64,000 nt of DNA from assembly GCF_900496965.1 (NCBI RefSeq), contig NZ_UFQB01000012.1, forward strand, positions 1-64,000, given 5' to 3'. Position numbers and translations under genes: made by a program. The notes under the pieces are model-generated. The model made no database searches, was not told the DNA's origin, and worked only from the letters and a program-made list of their open reading frames with translations. Positions within the stretch are counted from its first letter, which is position 1. Each line of letters opens with the position of its first letter. This document shows positions 8,899 to 17,667 of the stretch, piece after piece. The DNA comes from Achromobacter agilis (lineage in GTDB: Bacteria > Pseudomonadota > Gammaproteobacteria > Burkholderiales > Burkholderiaceae_B).

Positions 8899-8920
8899 GA
8901 TACGCAGTAGATACGCAGTA
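8899..8920 (+). repeat. Two perfect tandem copies of an 11-mer in the importer leader
   Basis: GATACGCAGTA is present at 8899-8909 and again at 8910-8920, followed by a partial echo (CGTGCAGT). The repeats sit between the GntR stop and the ribosome site of the substrate-binding protein, one helical turn apart. They could be a regulator-binding site or a simple duplication. Confidence 0.5.
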
Positions 8921-8949
8921 CGTGCAGTGACTTCCACAGGAGCCTCGCC

Positions 8950-10521
8950 ATGGCCGATTGCCGCGTCCCCCCCGTATCATCCCCGCCTTTCCTCCGCCGC
9001 TTCCCCCCGCTGAAAGTCTTGGCCGCCGCCGTGCTGACCTGCGCCGCCGTGGCGTCCCAGCCGGCCCTGGCCGGCAAAAAGGACGACACGCTGCGCATGG
9101 CCTACGACCAGGCGCCCGAAAGCGTGGACCCCTACTACAACAACGTGCGGATCGGCGTCATCATCGCCGCCAACGTCTGGGACACCTTGCTCTACCGCGA
9201 CCCGGTCACCAATGAGTACAAGGGGCAGCTCGCCAAGAGCTGGAAGCAGATCGACGACAAGACCATGGAGTTCGAGCTGCGCCAGGGCGTCAAATTCCAC
9301 AACGGCGAGGAATTCGACGCCGACTCGGTGGTGTACACGCTGAACTACGTCGCGGATCCCAAGAACAAGGCCGTGACGCAGCAGAACGTGGCCTGGATCG
9401 ACAAGGTCGAGAAGATCGACAAGTACAAGGTCCGCTTGACCACCAAGGAGCCCTTCCCCGGCGCCAAGGAATACCTGTCCACCACCGCTGCCATCCATCC
9501 CGCCAAGTACTACAAGGAGGTCGGCCCCAAGGGCATGAACGCCAAGCCGGTGGGCTCGGGCCCGTACAAGGTCGTGGATTACCAGCCCGGCAAATCCATC
9601 ACGCTGGAACGCAACGCCGATTACTTCAAGGATTCGCCCAAGGCGCAGCCCAAGATCGGCAAGGTCGTCATCCGCTTCATCCCCGACCGCCAGACGCAGA
9701 TGGCCGAGGTCATCTCGGGCGGCGAAGACCTGATCATGAGCGTGCCCAAGGACCAGGCCGAACAGCTCGGCGCGATGCCCTCGCTGCAGATGGTCACGGG
9801 CAACACGATGCGCATCGTCTTCATGCAGATGAACATCCTGGAAGGCACGCCCGCGCCGCAGCTCAAGGACGAACGCGTGCGCCGCGCCATCATCCACGCG
9901 ATCGACCGCGAGTCCATGCTCAAGAACATCGTGGGCGAAGGCGGCGGCCTCATCAACACCATCTGCACGCCGTCGCAGGTGGGCTGCACCCAGGAAGGCG
10001 CCCCCGTCTACAAGTACGACCCGGCGCAGGCGAAGAAGCTGCTGGCCGAGGCCGGCTACCCGAACGGCTTCGACATCGACATCGTGGCCTACCGCGAGCG
10101 CAACCAGACCGAAGCCATCATCAACTACCTGCAGGCGGTCGGCATCCGCGCCAAGCTGAACTTCCTGCAGTACGCGGCCATGCGCGACATGATCCGCGCC
10201 AACAAGGCCTCGCTCACGCACCAGACCTGGGGCTCGAACCTGGTGAACGACGTGTCCGCCTCCACGCCGGTGTATTTCGCCTTCGGCAACGACGACATCA
10301 CCCGCGACCCGCAAGTGCGGGACCTGCTCAACAAGGGCGACCACACGATCGAAAGCGGCGCGCGCAAGGCCGCCTACAAGCAGGCGCTGGACCTGATCGC
10401 GCAGAAGGCCTACGCGGTGCCCCTGTGGACACTGCCGGCCTATTACGTCGCCACCAAGGACGTGAACTTCAAGCCCTACTCGGACGAACTTGTGCGCTTC
10501 TGGGACATGAGCTGGAAGTAA
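8950..10521 (+). CDS. ABC transporter substrate-binding protein, peptide/nickel/opine type (SBP family 5)
   Basis: A 523-residue periplasmic binding protein. The first 40 or so residues form a signal peptide (basic RRF, hydrophobic core LAAAVLTCAAVA, cleavage near ALAGKK). The mature part has the DppA/OppA signature region: DTLRMAYDQAPESVDPYYNN, then the WDTLLYRD segment and FELRQGVKFHNGEEFDADSVVYTL read in parts. Ribosome site AGGAG precedes the ATG. It heads a six-gene operon (two permeases, two ATPases, M20 peptidase). Family members bind dipeptides, oligopeptides, glutathione or opines; the M20 enzyme suggests a peptide or N-acyl amino acid. Confidence 0.93.
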   Translation: MADCRVPPVSSPPFLRRFPPLKVLAAAVLTCAAVASQPALAGKKDDTLRMAYDQAPESVDPYYNNVRIGVIIAANVWDTLLYRDPVTNEYKGQLAKSWKQIDDKTMEFELRQGVKFHNGEEFDADSVVYTLNYVADPKNKAVTQQNVAWIDKVEKIDKYKVRLTTKEPFPGAKEYLSTTAAIHPAKYYKEVGPKGMNAKPVGSGPYKVVDYQPGKSITLERNADYFKDSPKAQPKIGKVVIRFIPDRQTQMAEVISGGEDLIMSVPKDQAEQLGAMPSLQMVTGNTMRIVFMQMNILEGTPAPQLKDERVRRAIIHAIDRESMLKNIVGEGGGLINTICTPSQVGCTQEGAPVYKYDPAQAKKLLAEAGYPNGFDIDIVAYRERNQTEAIINYLQAVGIRAKLNFLQYAAMRDMIRANKASLTHQTWGSNLVNDVSASTPVYFAFGNDDITRDPQVRDLLNKGDHTIESGARKAAYKQALDLIAQKAYAVPLWTLPAYYVATKDVNFKPYSDELVRFWDMSWK

Positions 10522-10530
10522 GGCGCAGGC

Positions 10531-10563
10531 TGCGCCGGGCCGGCCGCGCGCCGGCCCGGCGCA
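10531..10563 (+). promoter_or_regulatory. Perfect 14-bp intercistronic stem-loop after the binding-protein gene
   Basis: The arms at 10531-10544 and 10550-10563 are exactly complementary, with a five-base loop (CGCGC). No T-run follows. It lies between the binding-protein stop (10521) and the ribosome site of the first permease. Such hairpins typically protect the upstream message from 3' decay and lower downstream expression, giving more binding protein than membrane components. The structure is seen directly; the role is inference. Confidence 0.75.
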
Positions 10564-10584
10564 GCGCAACGGAGAGGAAGTCCT

Positions 10585-11502
10585 ATGCTTTACTTCACGA
10601 TCAGGCGCCTGGGCCTGGCGGTGCTGGTGGCGCTGACCGTCTCGATCCTGGCGTTCCTGCTGCTGCACCTTTCGGGCGACCCGGCGCTGGCCCTGGCCGG
10701 CGAAGGCGCGCGGCAGGCCGATATCGAAATGATCCGCAAGACCTACGGCCTGGACCGGCCGCTGGCGGTGCAATACGCCGACTGGCTCTGGCATATCCTG
10801 CAGGGTGATTTCGGCACCTCGGTGTATTTCAAGACCGAAGCCGGGCCGCTGATCCTGTCCAAGCTCACGACCACGCTGATGCTGGGCCTGGCCGCCCTGG
10901 GCTTCGCGCTGCTGATCTCCATTCCGCTGGGCGTGCTGGCCGCGCTGTACAAGGGCAGCCTGATCGACCGCATCTGCCTGGCCATCGCGGTGCTGGGGCA
11001 GGCCCTGCCCAACTTCTTCTTCGCGCTGATCCTGATCATGCTGTTCTCGATCTCGCTGCGCCTGCTGCCGGTATCGGGCAGCGGCACTTGGCAGCATTTC
11101 GTGATGCCGGCGATCGCGCTGGGCTACTACGTAGCGCCCGCCTTCATGCGGCTGATCCGCGCGGGCATGATCGAGGTGCTGGCGGCCGACTACATCCGCA
11201 CCGCCCGGGCCAAGGGCCTGCCGGCGCGCAAGGTCGTCTTCAAGCACGCGTTGCGTAACGCCATCGTGCCGGTGGTGGCGCTGGCGGCCGTGCAGCTGGG
11301 CTATCTGCTGGGCGGCTCGGTCGTCATCGAGACCATCTTCGCGCTGGACGGCCTGGGCTACCTGGCCTACCAGAGCATCACCTACAAGGACTACCCCGTG
11401 ATGCAGCTGATCGTGCTGCTGCTGTCGGTGCTCTACGTGCTCCTGACCCTCGCCTCCGATATCGCCAACGCGTGGCTCGATCCTCGCATCCGGGTGTCCT
11501 GA
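10585..11502 (+). CDS. ABC transporter permease, DppB type
   Basis: A 305-residue inner-membrane permease with about six transmembrane helices. The N-terminus (MLYFTIRRLGLAVLVALTVS) and the early loop with LSGDPALAL and YGLDRPLAVQY are the DppB/GsiC pattern. The EAA coupling loop is seen as YIRTARAKGLPARKVVFKHA, where it contacts the ATPases. A GGAGAGGAAG ribosome site precedes the start. It is one base short of touching the next permease gene, with which it forms the heterodimeric channel. Confidence 0.93.
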   Translation: MLYFTIRRLGLAVLVALTVSILAFLLLHLSGDPALALAGEGARQADIEMIRKTYGLDRPLAVQYADWLWHILQGDFGTSVYFKTEAGPLILSKLTTTLMLGLAALGFALLISIPLGVLAALYKGSLIDRICLAIAVLGQALPNFFFALILIMLFSISLRLLPVSGSGTWQHFVMPAIALGYYVAPAFMRLIRAGMIEVLAADYIRTARAKGLPARKVVFKHALRNAIVPVVALAAVQLGYLLGGSVVIETIFALDGLGYLAYQSITYKDYPVMQLIVLLLSVLYVLLTLASDIANAWLDPRIRVS

Positions 11503-11503
11503 C

Positions 11504-12421
11504 ATGACCACGCCCACCCTCACCCCGCCCGTGCCCGGCACGCCCTCGCAGGCGCCGCTGGAAATCTCCGCCTCCGCCCTGCGCTGGCGGCGCCTGCGGC
11601 GTAACAAAGCGCTGCTGGCCGGCGGCGGCATCCTGCTCGCCATCGTGCTGGTGGCGCTGTTCGCGCCCTGGATCTCGCCGCATGACCCCTACTTCCAGGA
11701 CCTGGCGTACCGCACCGCGCCGCCCGTCTGGTACGCCAAGGGAACCTGGCTGCATCCGCTGGGCACCGACCAGCTGGGCCGCGACTATCTGTCGCGCCTG
11801 TTCTACGGCGCCCGCATCTCGCTGCTGATCGGCGTCAGTGTGGCGCTGATCTCCGGCCTGATCGGCACGGCCATGGGCATGGCGGCCGGCTACTTCGGCG
11901 GCAAGATCGACATGGCCGTCTCCTTCCTGGTTACCACGCGCCTGTCGATGCCCGTGATCCTGGTGGCGCTGGCCACGGTGGCCATCGTGGGCGGCTCGCT
12001 CTGGGTCGTCATCCTGGTGCTGGGGCTGCTCAAGTGGGACCGCTATGCGGTCGTCATGCGCAGCGCCACCCAGCAGGTGCGTTCGCTGGAATACGTGGCC
12101 GCGGCGCAGGCGGCCGGCGCCTCCACCTGGCGCATCGTCTGGGGCGAGGTGCTGCCCAACGTGGTGCCGCAGTTGATCGTGATCGCCACGCTGGAAGCGG
12201 CCAGCGCCATCCTGCTGGAGGCGTCGCTGTCCTTCCTGGGGCTGGGCGTGCAGCCCCCGCTGCCGTCCTGGGGCCTGATGATCTCGGAGGCCAAGGCGTA
12301 CATGTTCTTCTCATTCTGGCTGATCGCCATTCCCGGGTCCGCGCTGGCCCTGCTGATCTTCGCCATCAACCTGGCGGGCGATGGGCTCCATCAACTCCTG
12401 ACGCCTGAAGAGAGGGCCTGA
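11504..12421 (+). CDS. ABC transporter permease, DppC type
   Basis: A 305-residue inner-membrane permease, partner of the preceding DppB-type protein. A cytoplasmic N-terminal tail (SALRWRRLRRNKALLAGG) is followed by TM1 and by the DppC-specific periplasmic stretch HPLGTDQLGRDYLSRLFYGA. The EAA loop is YVAAAQAAGASTWRIVWGEV, and the C-terminal conserved LSFLGLGVQPPLPSWG is present. Its ATG begins two bases after the upstream stop region, and its stop is two bases before the first ATPase gene, so translation is tightly coupled. Confidence 0.93.
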   Translation: MTTPTLTPPVPGTPSQAPLEISASALRWRRLRRNKALLAGGGILLAIVLVALFAPWISPHDPYFQDLAYRTAPPVWYAKGTWLHPLGTDQLGRDYLSRLFYGARISLLIGVSVALISGLIGTAMGMAAGYFGGKIDMAVSFLVTTRLSMPVILVALATVAIVGGSLWVVILVLGLLKWDRYAVVMRSATQQVRSLEYVAAAQAAGASTWRIVWGEVLPNVVPQLIVIATLEAASAILLEASLSFLGLGVQPPLPSWGLMISEAKAYMFFSFWLIAIPGSALALLIFAINLAGDGLHQLLTPEERA

Positions 12422-12423
12422 CC

Positions 12424-13413
12424 ATGGCCGACAACGACATCGTCCTGGACGTGCAGGGCCTCACTGTCGACATCGCCACGCCGCGCGGCCCCCTGCACGC
12501 GGTGCGCGACGTGTCCTTCCAGGTCCGGCGCGGCGAAACGCTGTGCCTCGTCGGGGAATCGGGCTGCGGCAAGTCCATGACCTCGCTGGCCATCATGGGC
12601 CTGCTGCCCAAGGCCGCGCAGCGCCGCACGCGCCGGCTGGCGGTGCTGGGAGAAGACCTGTCCGCCGCACGCGGGCGACGCGTCAATGCCCTGCGCGGCA
12701 GCAAGATGGCCATGATCTTCCAGGAGCCCATGACGGCCCTGAACCCCGCCTACGCCATCGGCGAACAACTGACCGAACACTACATCCACCACTGCAAGGC
12801 AAGCGCGCAGCAGGCGCGCGACCGGGCCGTGGAGCTGCTGGAAAAAGTCGGCATCGCCTCGGCGGGGCAGCGGCTGGCCCAGTATCCGCACCAGCTGTCG
12901 GGCGGGCTGCGCCAGCGCGTGATGATCGCGATGGCGCTCATGTGCGGGCCCGAGCTGCTGATCGCCGACGAGCCCAGCACCGCGCTGGACGTCACCATCC
13001 AGGCGCAGATCCTGCGGCTGCTGGCCGACCTGCAGGCCGAGCTCGGCATCGCCATGGTGCTGATCACCCATGACCTGGGCGTGGTCGCGCGCATCGCGCG
13101 GCAGGTGGCGGTGATGTATGCGGGCCAGATCGTCGAGGAAGGACCGGTGGCGGAACTCTTCGCCACGCCCCGCCACCCCTACACGCAGGGGCTGCTGGGC
13201 TGTATTCCGGTGCCTGGCCGGACGCCGCCCGGCGCAGCGTTGGGCACGATTCCCGGCGTCGTGCCCGCGCTGGTGGGCGATCTGCAAGGCTGCGCCTTCC
13301 GTGACCGCTGCCCGCACGCGCAGGCGCGCTGCCGCGAGACCGTGCCCGTGCACGGCGCCGGCACCGGACAGCGCTGGCGCTGCATTCTCCATCCGGAAGG
13401 AGTCCTGGCATGA
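12424..13413 (+). CDS. ABC transporter ATP-binding protein, DppD type
   Basis: A 329-residue ATPase. Walker A is GESGCGKS at 44-51, the Q-loop region is [12 protein letters not shown], the signature is LSGGLRQRV near 158-166 (Leu where many ATPases have Gln), Walker B is [12 protein letters not shown] and the switch His is in LITHDLGVV. The C-terminal oligopeptide-transporter extension carries the cysteine cluster [14 protein letters not shown] typical of DppD/OppD. Its end overlaps the next ATPase start by four bases (ATGA). It works as a heterodimer with that protein to power import. Confidence 0.94.
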   Translation: MADNDIVLDVQGLTVDIATPRGPLHAVRDVSFQVRRGETLCLVGESGCGKSMTSLAIMGLLPKAAQRRTRRLAVLGEDLSAARGRRVNALRGSKMAMIFQEPMTALNPAYAIGEQLTEHYIHHCKASAQQARDRAVELLEKVGIASAGQRLAQYPHQLSGGLRQRVMIAMALMCGPELLIADEPSTALDVTIQAQILRLLADLQAELGIAMVLITHDLGVVARIARQVAVMYAGQIVEEGPVAELFATPRHPYTQGLLGCIPVPGRTPPGAALGTIPGVVPALVGDLQGCAFRDRCPHAQARCRETVPVHGAGTGQRWRCILHPEGVLA

Positions 13414-14399
13414 GCCCGACGCGCCCCCTGCTGCAAGCCGACGCCGTCAGCCGGCAGTTCTCGATCCGCTCGGGCATGTTCCGGCCGCGCAGCACCCTGC
13501 ATGCCGTCAATGGCGTAGACCTGGCGGTGGAACGCGGCGCGGTGCTCGGCATCGTCGGCGAATCGGGCTGCGGAAAGTCCACGCTGGCTCGCATGCTGCT
13601 GGGCCTGACGCCCCCGACCGACGGCGCGGTGCGGCTGGACGGCCAGGACATTCGCAGCCTGGACCGGCGCGCGCTTGCCCGCCGCGTGCAGCCGATTTTC
13701 CAGGACCCGTATTCCTCGCTGAACCCGCGGCGCTCGATCGCGTCGATCGTCTCCCTGCCCCTGGAAGTGCACGGCATCGACAATCCCAGGCAGCACAAAG
13801 CCATCGAGATGCTCGAACGCGTGGGGCTGCCGCCGCGGCTGGCCCACAACACGCCGGGCCAGCTGTCCGGCGGGCAGCGCCAGCGCGTGGCCATCGCGCG
13901 GGCGCTGGTGATGCATCCCGAGATCGTCATCTGCGACGAGCCCACTTCCGCGCTGGACGTATCGGTGCAGGCGCAGATCATGAACCTGCTCATGGACCTG
14001 CGGCGCGAATTCAACCTGACCTACGTCTTCATCAGCCACAACCTGGCGGTGGTGGAGCATATCGCCACCCACGTGGCGGTGATGTACCTGGGCAGGGTCG
14101 TGGAATCCGCCGCCACCGCGCAGCTCTTCCACGATCCCCGCCACCCCTACACGCAGGCGCTGCTGGCGTCGGTGCTGACGCCCGAGCCCGGCCTGGGCAT
14201 TCCGGACATGGGTCTCGGCCTGTCGTTTCCGGATCCGCTGCGCCCGCCCCCCGGCTGTCCGTTCCATCCGCGCTGCCAGCACGCCATGGCCCAGTGCAAG
14301 ACGGAGCGCCCGGCGCTGGCCGATCGCGAACACACCCTGGTGGCCTGCCACCTCTATCCCCTTCCCCCCTCTTCCCCGACCGGAGCCAACCCATCATGA
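13410..14399 (+). CDS. ABC transporter ATP-binding protein, DppF type
   Basis: A 329-residue ATPase. Walker A is GESGCGKST at 50-58, the Q-loop is PIFQDPYSSLNPR, the signature is LSGGQRQRVAIARAL, Walker B is IVICDEPTSALDVS and the switch His is in FISHNLAVVEH. The C-terminal CPFHPRCQHAMAQC cluster is the oligopeptide-family extension. It overlaps its neighbours on both sides by four bases, so the two ATPases and the M20 peptidase are likely made in fixed ratio. Confidence 0.94.
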   Translation: MSPTRPLLQADAVSRQFSIRSGMFRPRSTLHAVNGVDLAVERGAVLGIVGESGCGKSTLARMLLGLTPPTDGAVRLDGQDIRSLDRRALARRVQPIFQDPYSSLNPRRSIASIVSLPLEVHGIDNPRQHKAIEMLERVGLPPRLAHNTPGQLSGGQRQRVAIARALVMHPEIVICDEPTSALDVSVQAQIMNLLMDLRREFNLTYVFISHNLAVVEHIATHVAVMYLGRVVESAATAQLFHDPRHPYTQALLASVLTPEPGLGIPDMGLGLSFPDPLRPPPGCPFHPRCQHAMAQCKTERPALADREHTLVACHLYPLPPSSPTGANPS

Positions 14400-15790
14400 C
14401 CCGCGCACATGCCATCTCCCAGGCGGAACAGTGTTTCGATTCCGGCGCCTTCCGCTCCCTGCTGGCGCGCCGCCTGGCGATGCCCACCGAAAGCCAGAAC
14501 CCCGACCGCGCCGCGGTCCTGGCCGACTATCTGGAATCCGAGATCCGCCCGGCCTTCGAAGCCCTGGGTTTCAAGTGCCGGACGCTGACCCACCCGAAAG
14601 CGCTGGCGCCCTTCCTGTATGCCGAACGCATCGAGGACCCGGCCTTGCCCACCGTGCTGGGCTACGGCCACGGCGACGTCATCCGGGGGCTGGAGCGCGA
14701 ATGGAAGGAAGGCCTATCGCCCTGGGCGCTGACCGAATCGGAAGGCCGCTGGTACGGCCGCGGCATTGCCGACAACAAGGGCCAGCACACCATCAATATG
14801 GAAGCCTTGCGGCTGGTGCTGGAAACGCGCGGCAAGCTGGGGTTCAACGCCAAATACCTGATCGAAATGGGCGAGGAAACCGGCTCCATGGGCCTGCGCG
14901 AGCTGTGCGATGAACACCGCGCCCTGCTCTCGGCCGACCTGCTCATCGCTTCGGACGGGCCGCGCCTGAGCGCGCAACGCCCCACCGTCTTCCTGGGCGC
15001 GCGCGGCAGCCTGAACTTCGACCTGAGCATCGACGCCCGCGCCGGCGGCCACCATTCCGGCAACTGGGGCGGCCTGATCTCCAACCCGGGTATCCAGCTG
15101 GCCCACGCGATCTCCACGCTGGTGTCGCCCACGGGCCAGATCCGCGTCCCGGAATGGGTGCCCGCGGAATTGCCCGCCGCGGTGCGGCGCGCCCTGGCCG
15201 ATTGCCAGGTAGACGGCGGCGCGGACGGGCCCGAAATCGAACCCGGCTGGGGCGAACCCGGGCTGTCGCCCGCGGAACGCGTATTCGGCTGGTGTTCGTT
15301 CGAGGTCCTGGCCTACAAGACCGGCAACCCCGACACCCCCGTCAACGCCATTCCCCCCAAGGCCTGGGCGCGCTGCCAGCTGCGTTTCGTGGTGGGCGTC
15401 GATCCGGACGGACTCATTCCCGCCCTACGTCGCCACCTGGACCGCCAGGGCTTCCCCATGGTCAAGATCACCCTCACGCGCGAAAGCATGTTCCGCGCCA
15501 CGCGCATCGACCCCGAAGACGCGTGGGTGCGCTGGGCGGTCGAATCGCTGGAACGCACCTCGGGCGCCAAGGCAGCCGTGTTGCCGAACCTGGGCGGATC
15601 GCTGCCCAACGACATCTTCACGGACGTGCTGGGACTGCGCACGATCTGGGTGCCGCACTCCTACCCCGGCTGCTCCCAACATGCCCCGAACGAACACCTG
15701 CCGCCGGAACTGCTGCGCCAGGCGCTGAGCCTGATGACAGGGCTGTACTGGGACTTGGGCGCAGGCGGCACGCCCGCGCTGGCGCGCTGA
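14396..15790 (+). CDS. M20-family zinc metallopeptidase / amidohydrolase
   Basis: A 464-residue enzyme of the ArgE/DapE/CPG2/ACY1 family. Di-zinc ligands are visible: His92 (GYGHGD, with Asp94), bridging Asp126 (GRGIADNKGQ), the Glu160-Glu161 pair (MGEETGS, general base plus ligand), Asp187 (ASDGPR) and a C-terminal His near 429 or 434 (QHAPNEH). The dimerisation lid contains AGGHHSGNWGG. The ATG overlaps the stop of the upstream ATPase (ATGA), and it closes the importer operon. I infer that it hydrolyses the imported amide or peptide in the cytoplasm. The exact substrate is open. Confidence 0.92.
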   Translation: MTRAHAISQAEQCFDSGAFRSLLARRLAMPTESQNPDRAAVLADYLESEIRPAFEALGFKCRTLTHPKALAPFLYAERIEDPALPTVLGYGHGDVIRGLEREWKEGLSPWALTESEGRWYGRGIADNKGQHTINMEALRLVLETRGKLGFNAKYLIEMGEETGSMGLRELCDEHRALLSADLLIASDGPRLSAQRPTVFLGARGSLNFDLSIDARAGGHHSGNWGGLISNPGIQLAHAISTLVSPTGQIRVPEWVPAELPAAVRRALADCQVDGGADGPEIEPGWGEPGLSPAERVFGWCSFEVLAYKTGNPDTPVNAIPPKAWARCQLRFVVGVDPDGLIPALRRHLDRQGFPMVKITLTRESMFRATRIDPEDAWVRWAVESLERTSGAKAAVLPNLGGSLPNDIFTDVLGLRTIWVPHSYPGCSQHAPNEHLPPELLRQALSLMTGLYWDLGAGGTPALAR

Positions 15791-15846
15791 ACGTATCAGG
15801 GAGTGATGAATGCCTTGATAAGGCCTAAGAAACAGGAACGAACCCC

Positions 15847-15872
15847 AAAAAAAAGCCTCCGGCTAGGAGGCT
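15847..15872 (-). terminator. Rho-independent terminator for the TetR gene, overlapping its stop codon
   Basis: On the minus strand a seven-base stem (AGCCTCC / GGAGGCT, plus-strand positions 15854-15860 and 15866-15872) with a five-base loop is followed by an eight-base T-run (A-run at 15847-15854 on the plus strand). The TetR stop codon lies in the loop (15863-15865), so the coding sequence runs into the stem. No T-run exists for plus-strand transcripts. Confidence 0.85.
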
Positions 15873-16489
15873 GATCCGGGCGGCTGCCGTATTCGCATGC
15901 CGTCGAGAAAAAGGTCTGTGATGAAATCCGCCTGGGCCTCGCGCTGCTCCGCGTCGGGGGCTTGCCGGGTGAAGCGCTCGATGGCGCCCATCAGCGATTG
16001 CGCGAACCAATCGGCGCGGACCTCCGACCTGAATAGGCCCGCCTGCTGTTCCGCCCGCACGTTGTCGGCGATCATCGCCACCAGCTCGTCCTTCAAGGCC
16101 TCCGCGGCGGCGACCTGGAAGAAACCGATGCGGGTGAGGTTGGGATCTTCCTGCAGGATGCTCAAGAGGCCGTTCACGCCCCGGCGGATGCGGCCGGCCA
16201 GTTCTGCCCCGGCCAGCCCGGCCGGCAGGCGCGCCTGGCCGACGGCGTGGCGCAGGCGCTGGGCGAACATGCCCACCAGTTCATCGTAGGCGGCTTGCTT
16301 GCTGGTGAAATACTGATAAAAGACGGGTTGGGTCACGCCGGCGCGGGCGACGATGTCGCTGATCCGGGTATGCTGGAATCCGCGTTCGGCGAACTCCGCA
16401 GCGGCGACCTCCAGGAGTTGCAAGCGGGTGCGTTCACCTTTAGTGAGACGCTTGTCTTGCGATGAAGTGGGGGGCGGGGCCGTAATCAT
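15863..16489 (-). CDS. TetR-family transcriptional regulator
   Basis: A 208-residue repressor. The N-terminal helix-turn-helix is at about residues 24-67 (FAERGFQHTRISDIVARAGVTQ read in parts, then PVFYQYFTSKQAAYDELV), followed by a helical ligand-binding domain. It converges on the M20 peptidase gene and diverges from a small lipoprotein gene with only about 62 bases between starts, a spacing that would let it control that lipoprotein and itself. The effector is unknown. The 3' end is embedded in its own terminator. Confidence 0.9.
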   Translation of the reverse strand: MITAPPPTSSQDKRLTKGERTRLQLLEVAAAEFAERGFQHTRISDIVARAGVTQPVFYQYFTSKQAAYDELVGMFAQRLRHAVGQARLPAGLAGAELAGRIRRGVNGLLSILQEDPNLTRIGFFQVAAAEALKDELVAMIADNVRAEQQAGLFRSEVRADWFAQSLMGAIERFTRQAPDAEQREAQADFITDLFLDGMRIRQPPGSAS

Positions 16490-16551
16490 CGCGAGAAAAT
16501 ACTACCGTTCAGCACTTTTAGCCACTCCTTCAGAAGCGATACTTTCCGTCG

Positions 16552-17013
16552 ATGACCTTGATGTTGCGCGTTTGGCCCGCCGCCCTTGCGATCCCCCTTG
16601 CCGTCCTCGGTTCCGGTTGCGTGCCCTACCCCGTCTACAAGACGATGCAGCCCGATGCGCGCATCACCGTGCTGGACCCAGGCTCGCAGCCCGTGGCGGA
16701 TGCCCGGGTCGTCCTGATCAGCAGTTCCTATCCCTATGGCCGGGAGCGTTTCCGCAATGAAGCGCGCAGCGGATCCGATGGCGTAGCCACTTTCCAGGCG
16801 ATCCGCGAATGGCGCGCGGAATCCATGATGCTGCATGGATCCCAGGTCTATTTCTGGAACTGGTGCGTGGAGAAAGAGGGTTACGAAACGTACGCAACCC
16901 TGAACCGCGAACCCTCGGGTTTCGACGACGAGGCGCGGATCCAGTTGCAGGCCGGCAAGTCCCGTCCGTGCAACAACGAGCAACTGCCGCAGGCTCCGCG
17001 CCGCAAGTCCTGA
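16552..17013 (+). CDS. Small predicted lipoprotein, unknown function
   Basis: A 153-residue protein with a lipoprotein signal: hydrophobic LAIPLAVL then the lipobox GSGC at about residue 23, so the mature N-terminus is Cys-Val-Pro-Tyr-Pro. The mature part (ITVLDPGSQPVADARVVLIS) looks like a single carboxypeptidase-regulatory-type or transthyretin-like beta domain, in which a GVATF strand recurs. An in-frame ATG three codons downstream is an alternative start. It is divergent from the TetR gene. No family name is recognised with certainty. Confidence 0.75.
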   Translation: MTLMLRVWPAALAIPLAVLGSGCVPYPVYKTMQPDARITVLDPGSQPVADARVVLISSSYPYGRERFRNEARSGSDGVATFQAIREWRAESMMLHGSQVYFWNWCVEKEGYETYATLNREPSGFDDEARIQLQAGKSRPCNNEQLPQAPRRKS

Positions 17014-17131
17014 AACGGGTTGAAATCCCGGTAGCGCTTGAGACAGGTTGTCGCGCCGGGGGCGGCGGTAAAGTAACGGTATCGCCCCGGGCAGCGCAAC
17101 GCGCCCGCCCGGGCGCACAAGGAGCGGAATC

Positions 17132-17665
17132 ATGAAGCGGTTTTCGAGCCGGGCGGCCATCGCGGCGCTGGCTCTGGCGGTGGCCAGCGCGCCCGCGATC
17201 GCGGGCGGCAGACATGGCGGTTATTGGGGCGGCGGCCATGGCGGCGGGTATCACCATCACCACAGCGGCAGCAGCAGTTCCAGCGGCTGGTGGATAGGCG
17301 GCGCGTTCGCGCTGGCCGCGGTCGGCCTGATGCTTGCGGCGGACTCCGGCCCGTCCTACGCGCAGGCGGGCGTCTACGCGCCCGGCGTGGGCTACACCAG
17401 CCCGCCCGTGTATGCCTCCCCCGTCTATGACGCGCCTCTGTATGAGCCGCCGCCCGCCTACGCGTCCGCGCAGCCGCAGTACGCGCCGGCGCAGCAATAC
17501 GAATCCGCGCCGCCCATCGATGCGGCGCAGGCCGGCGCCAGCACGGACTGCCGGCGCTGGGCCATGAACCAGAGCGGCTATGACCCGGCCACCCCGACGC
17601 AATGGACCACCCAGGTCACGGTGGACACCTACAACCGCATGCTGGATTCCTGCATGAAGAGGTAG
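17132..17665 (+). CDS. Secreted or membrane-anchored Gly/His- and Tyr/Pro-rich protein, unknown function
   Basis: A 177-residue protein with a signal peptide (MKRFSSRAAIAALALAVASA, cleavage near AIAGG). A Gly-Gly-His-rich segment (GYWGGGHGGGYHHHHSG) comes next, then a hydrophobic helix (WWIGGAFALAAVGLMLAA), then a Tyr/Pro/Ala-rich stretch with repeated PxYxxP units, and finally a compact C-terminal domain with CRRWAMNQSGYDPATPTQW and a second Cys. The two C-terminal cysteines could form a disulfide. The histidines could bind metal, but this is speculation. Ribosome site AAGGAG is present. Confidence 0.75.
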   Translation: MKRFSSRAAIAALALAVASAPAIAGGRHGGYWGGGHGGGYHHHHSGSSSSSGWWIGGAFALAAVGLMLAADSGPSYAQAGVYAPGVGYTSPPVYASPVYDAPLYEPPPAYASAQPQYAPAQQYESAPPIDAAQAGASTDCRRWAMNQSGYDPATPTQWTTQVTVDTYNRMLDSCMKR

Positions 17666-17667
17666 GC

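Noticed and set aside
8977..11643. An antisense open frame of almost 890 codons opposite the importer binding protein and permease.
   Set aside because: Composition is dominated by Gly, Asp, His, Val and Gln, no signal or fold, and the plus-strand genes have clear family motifs.
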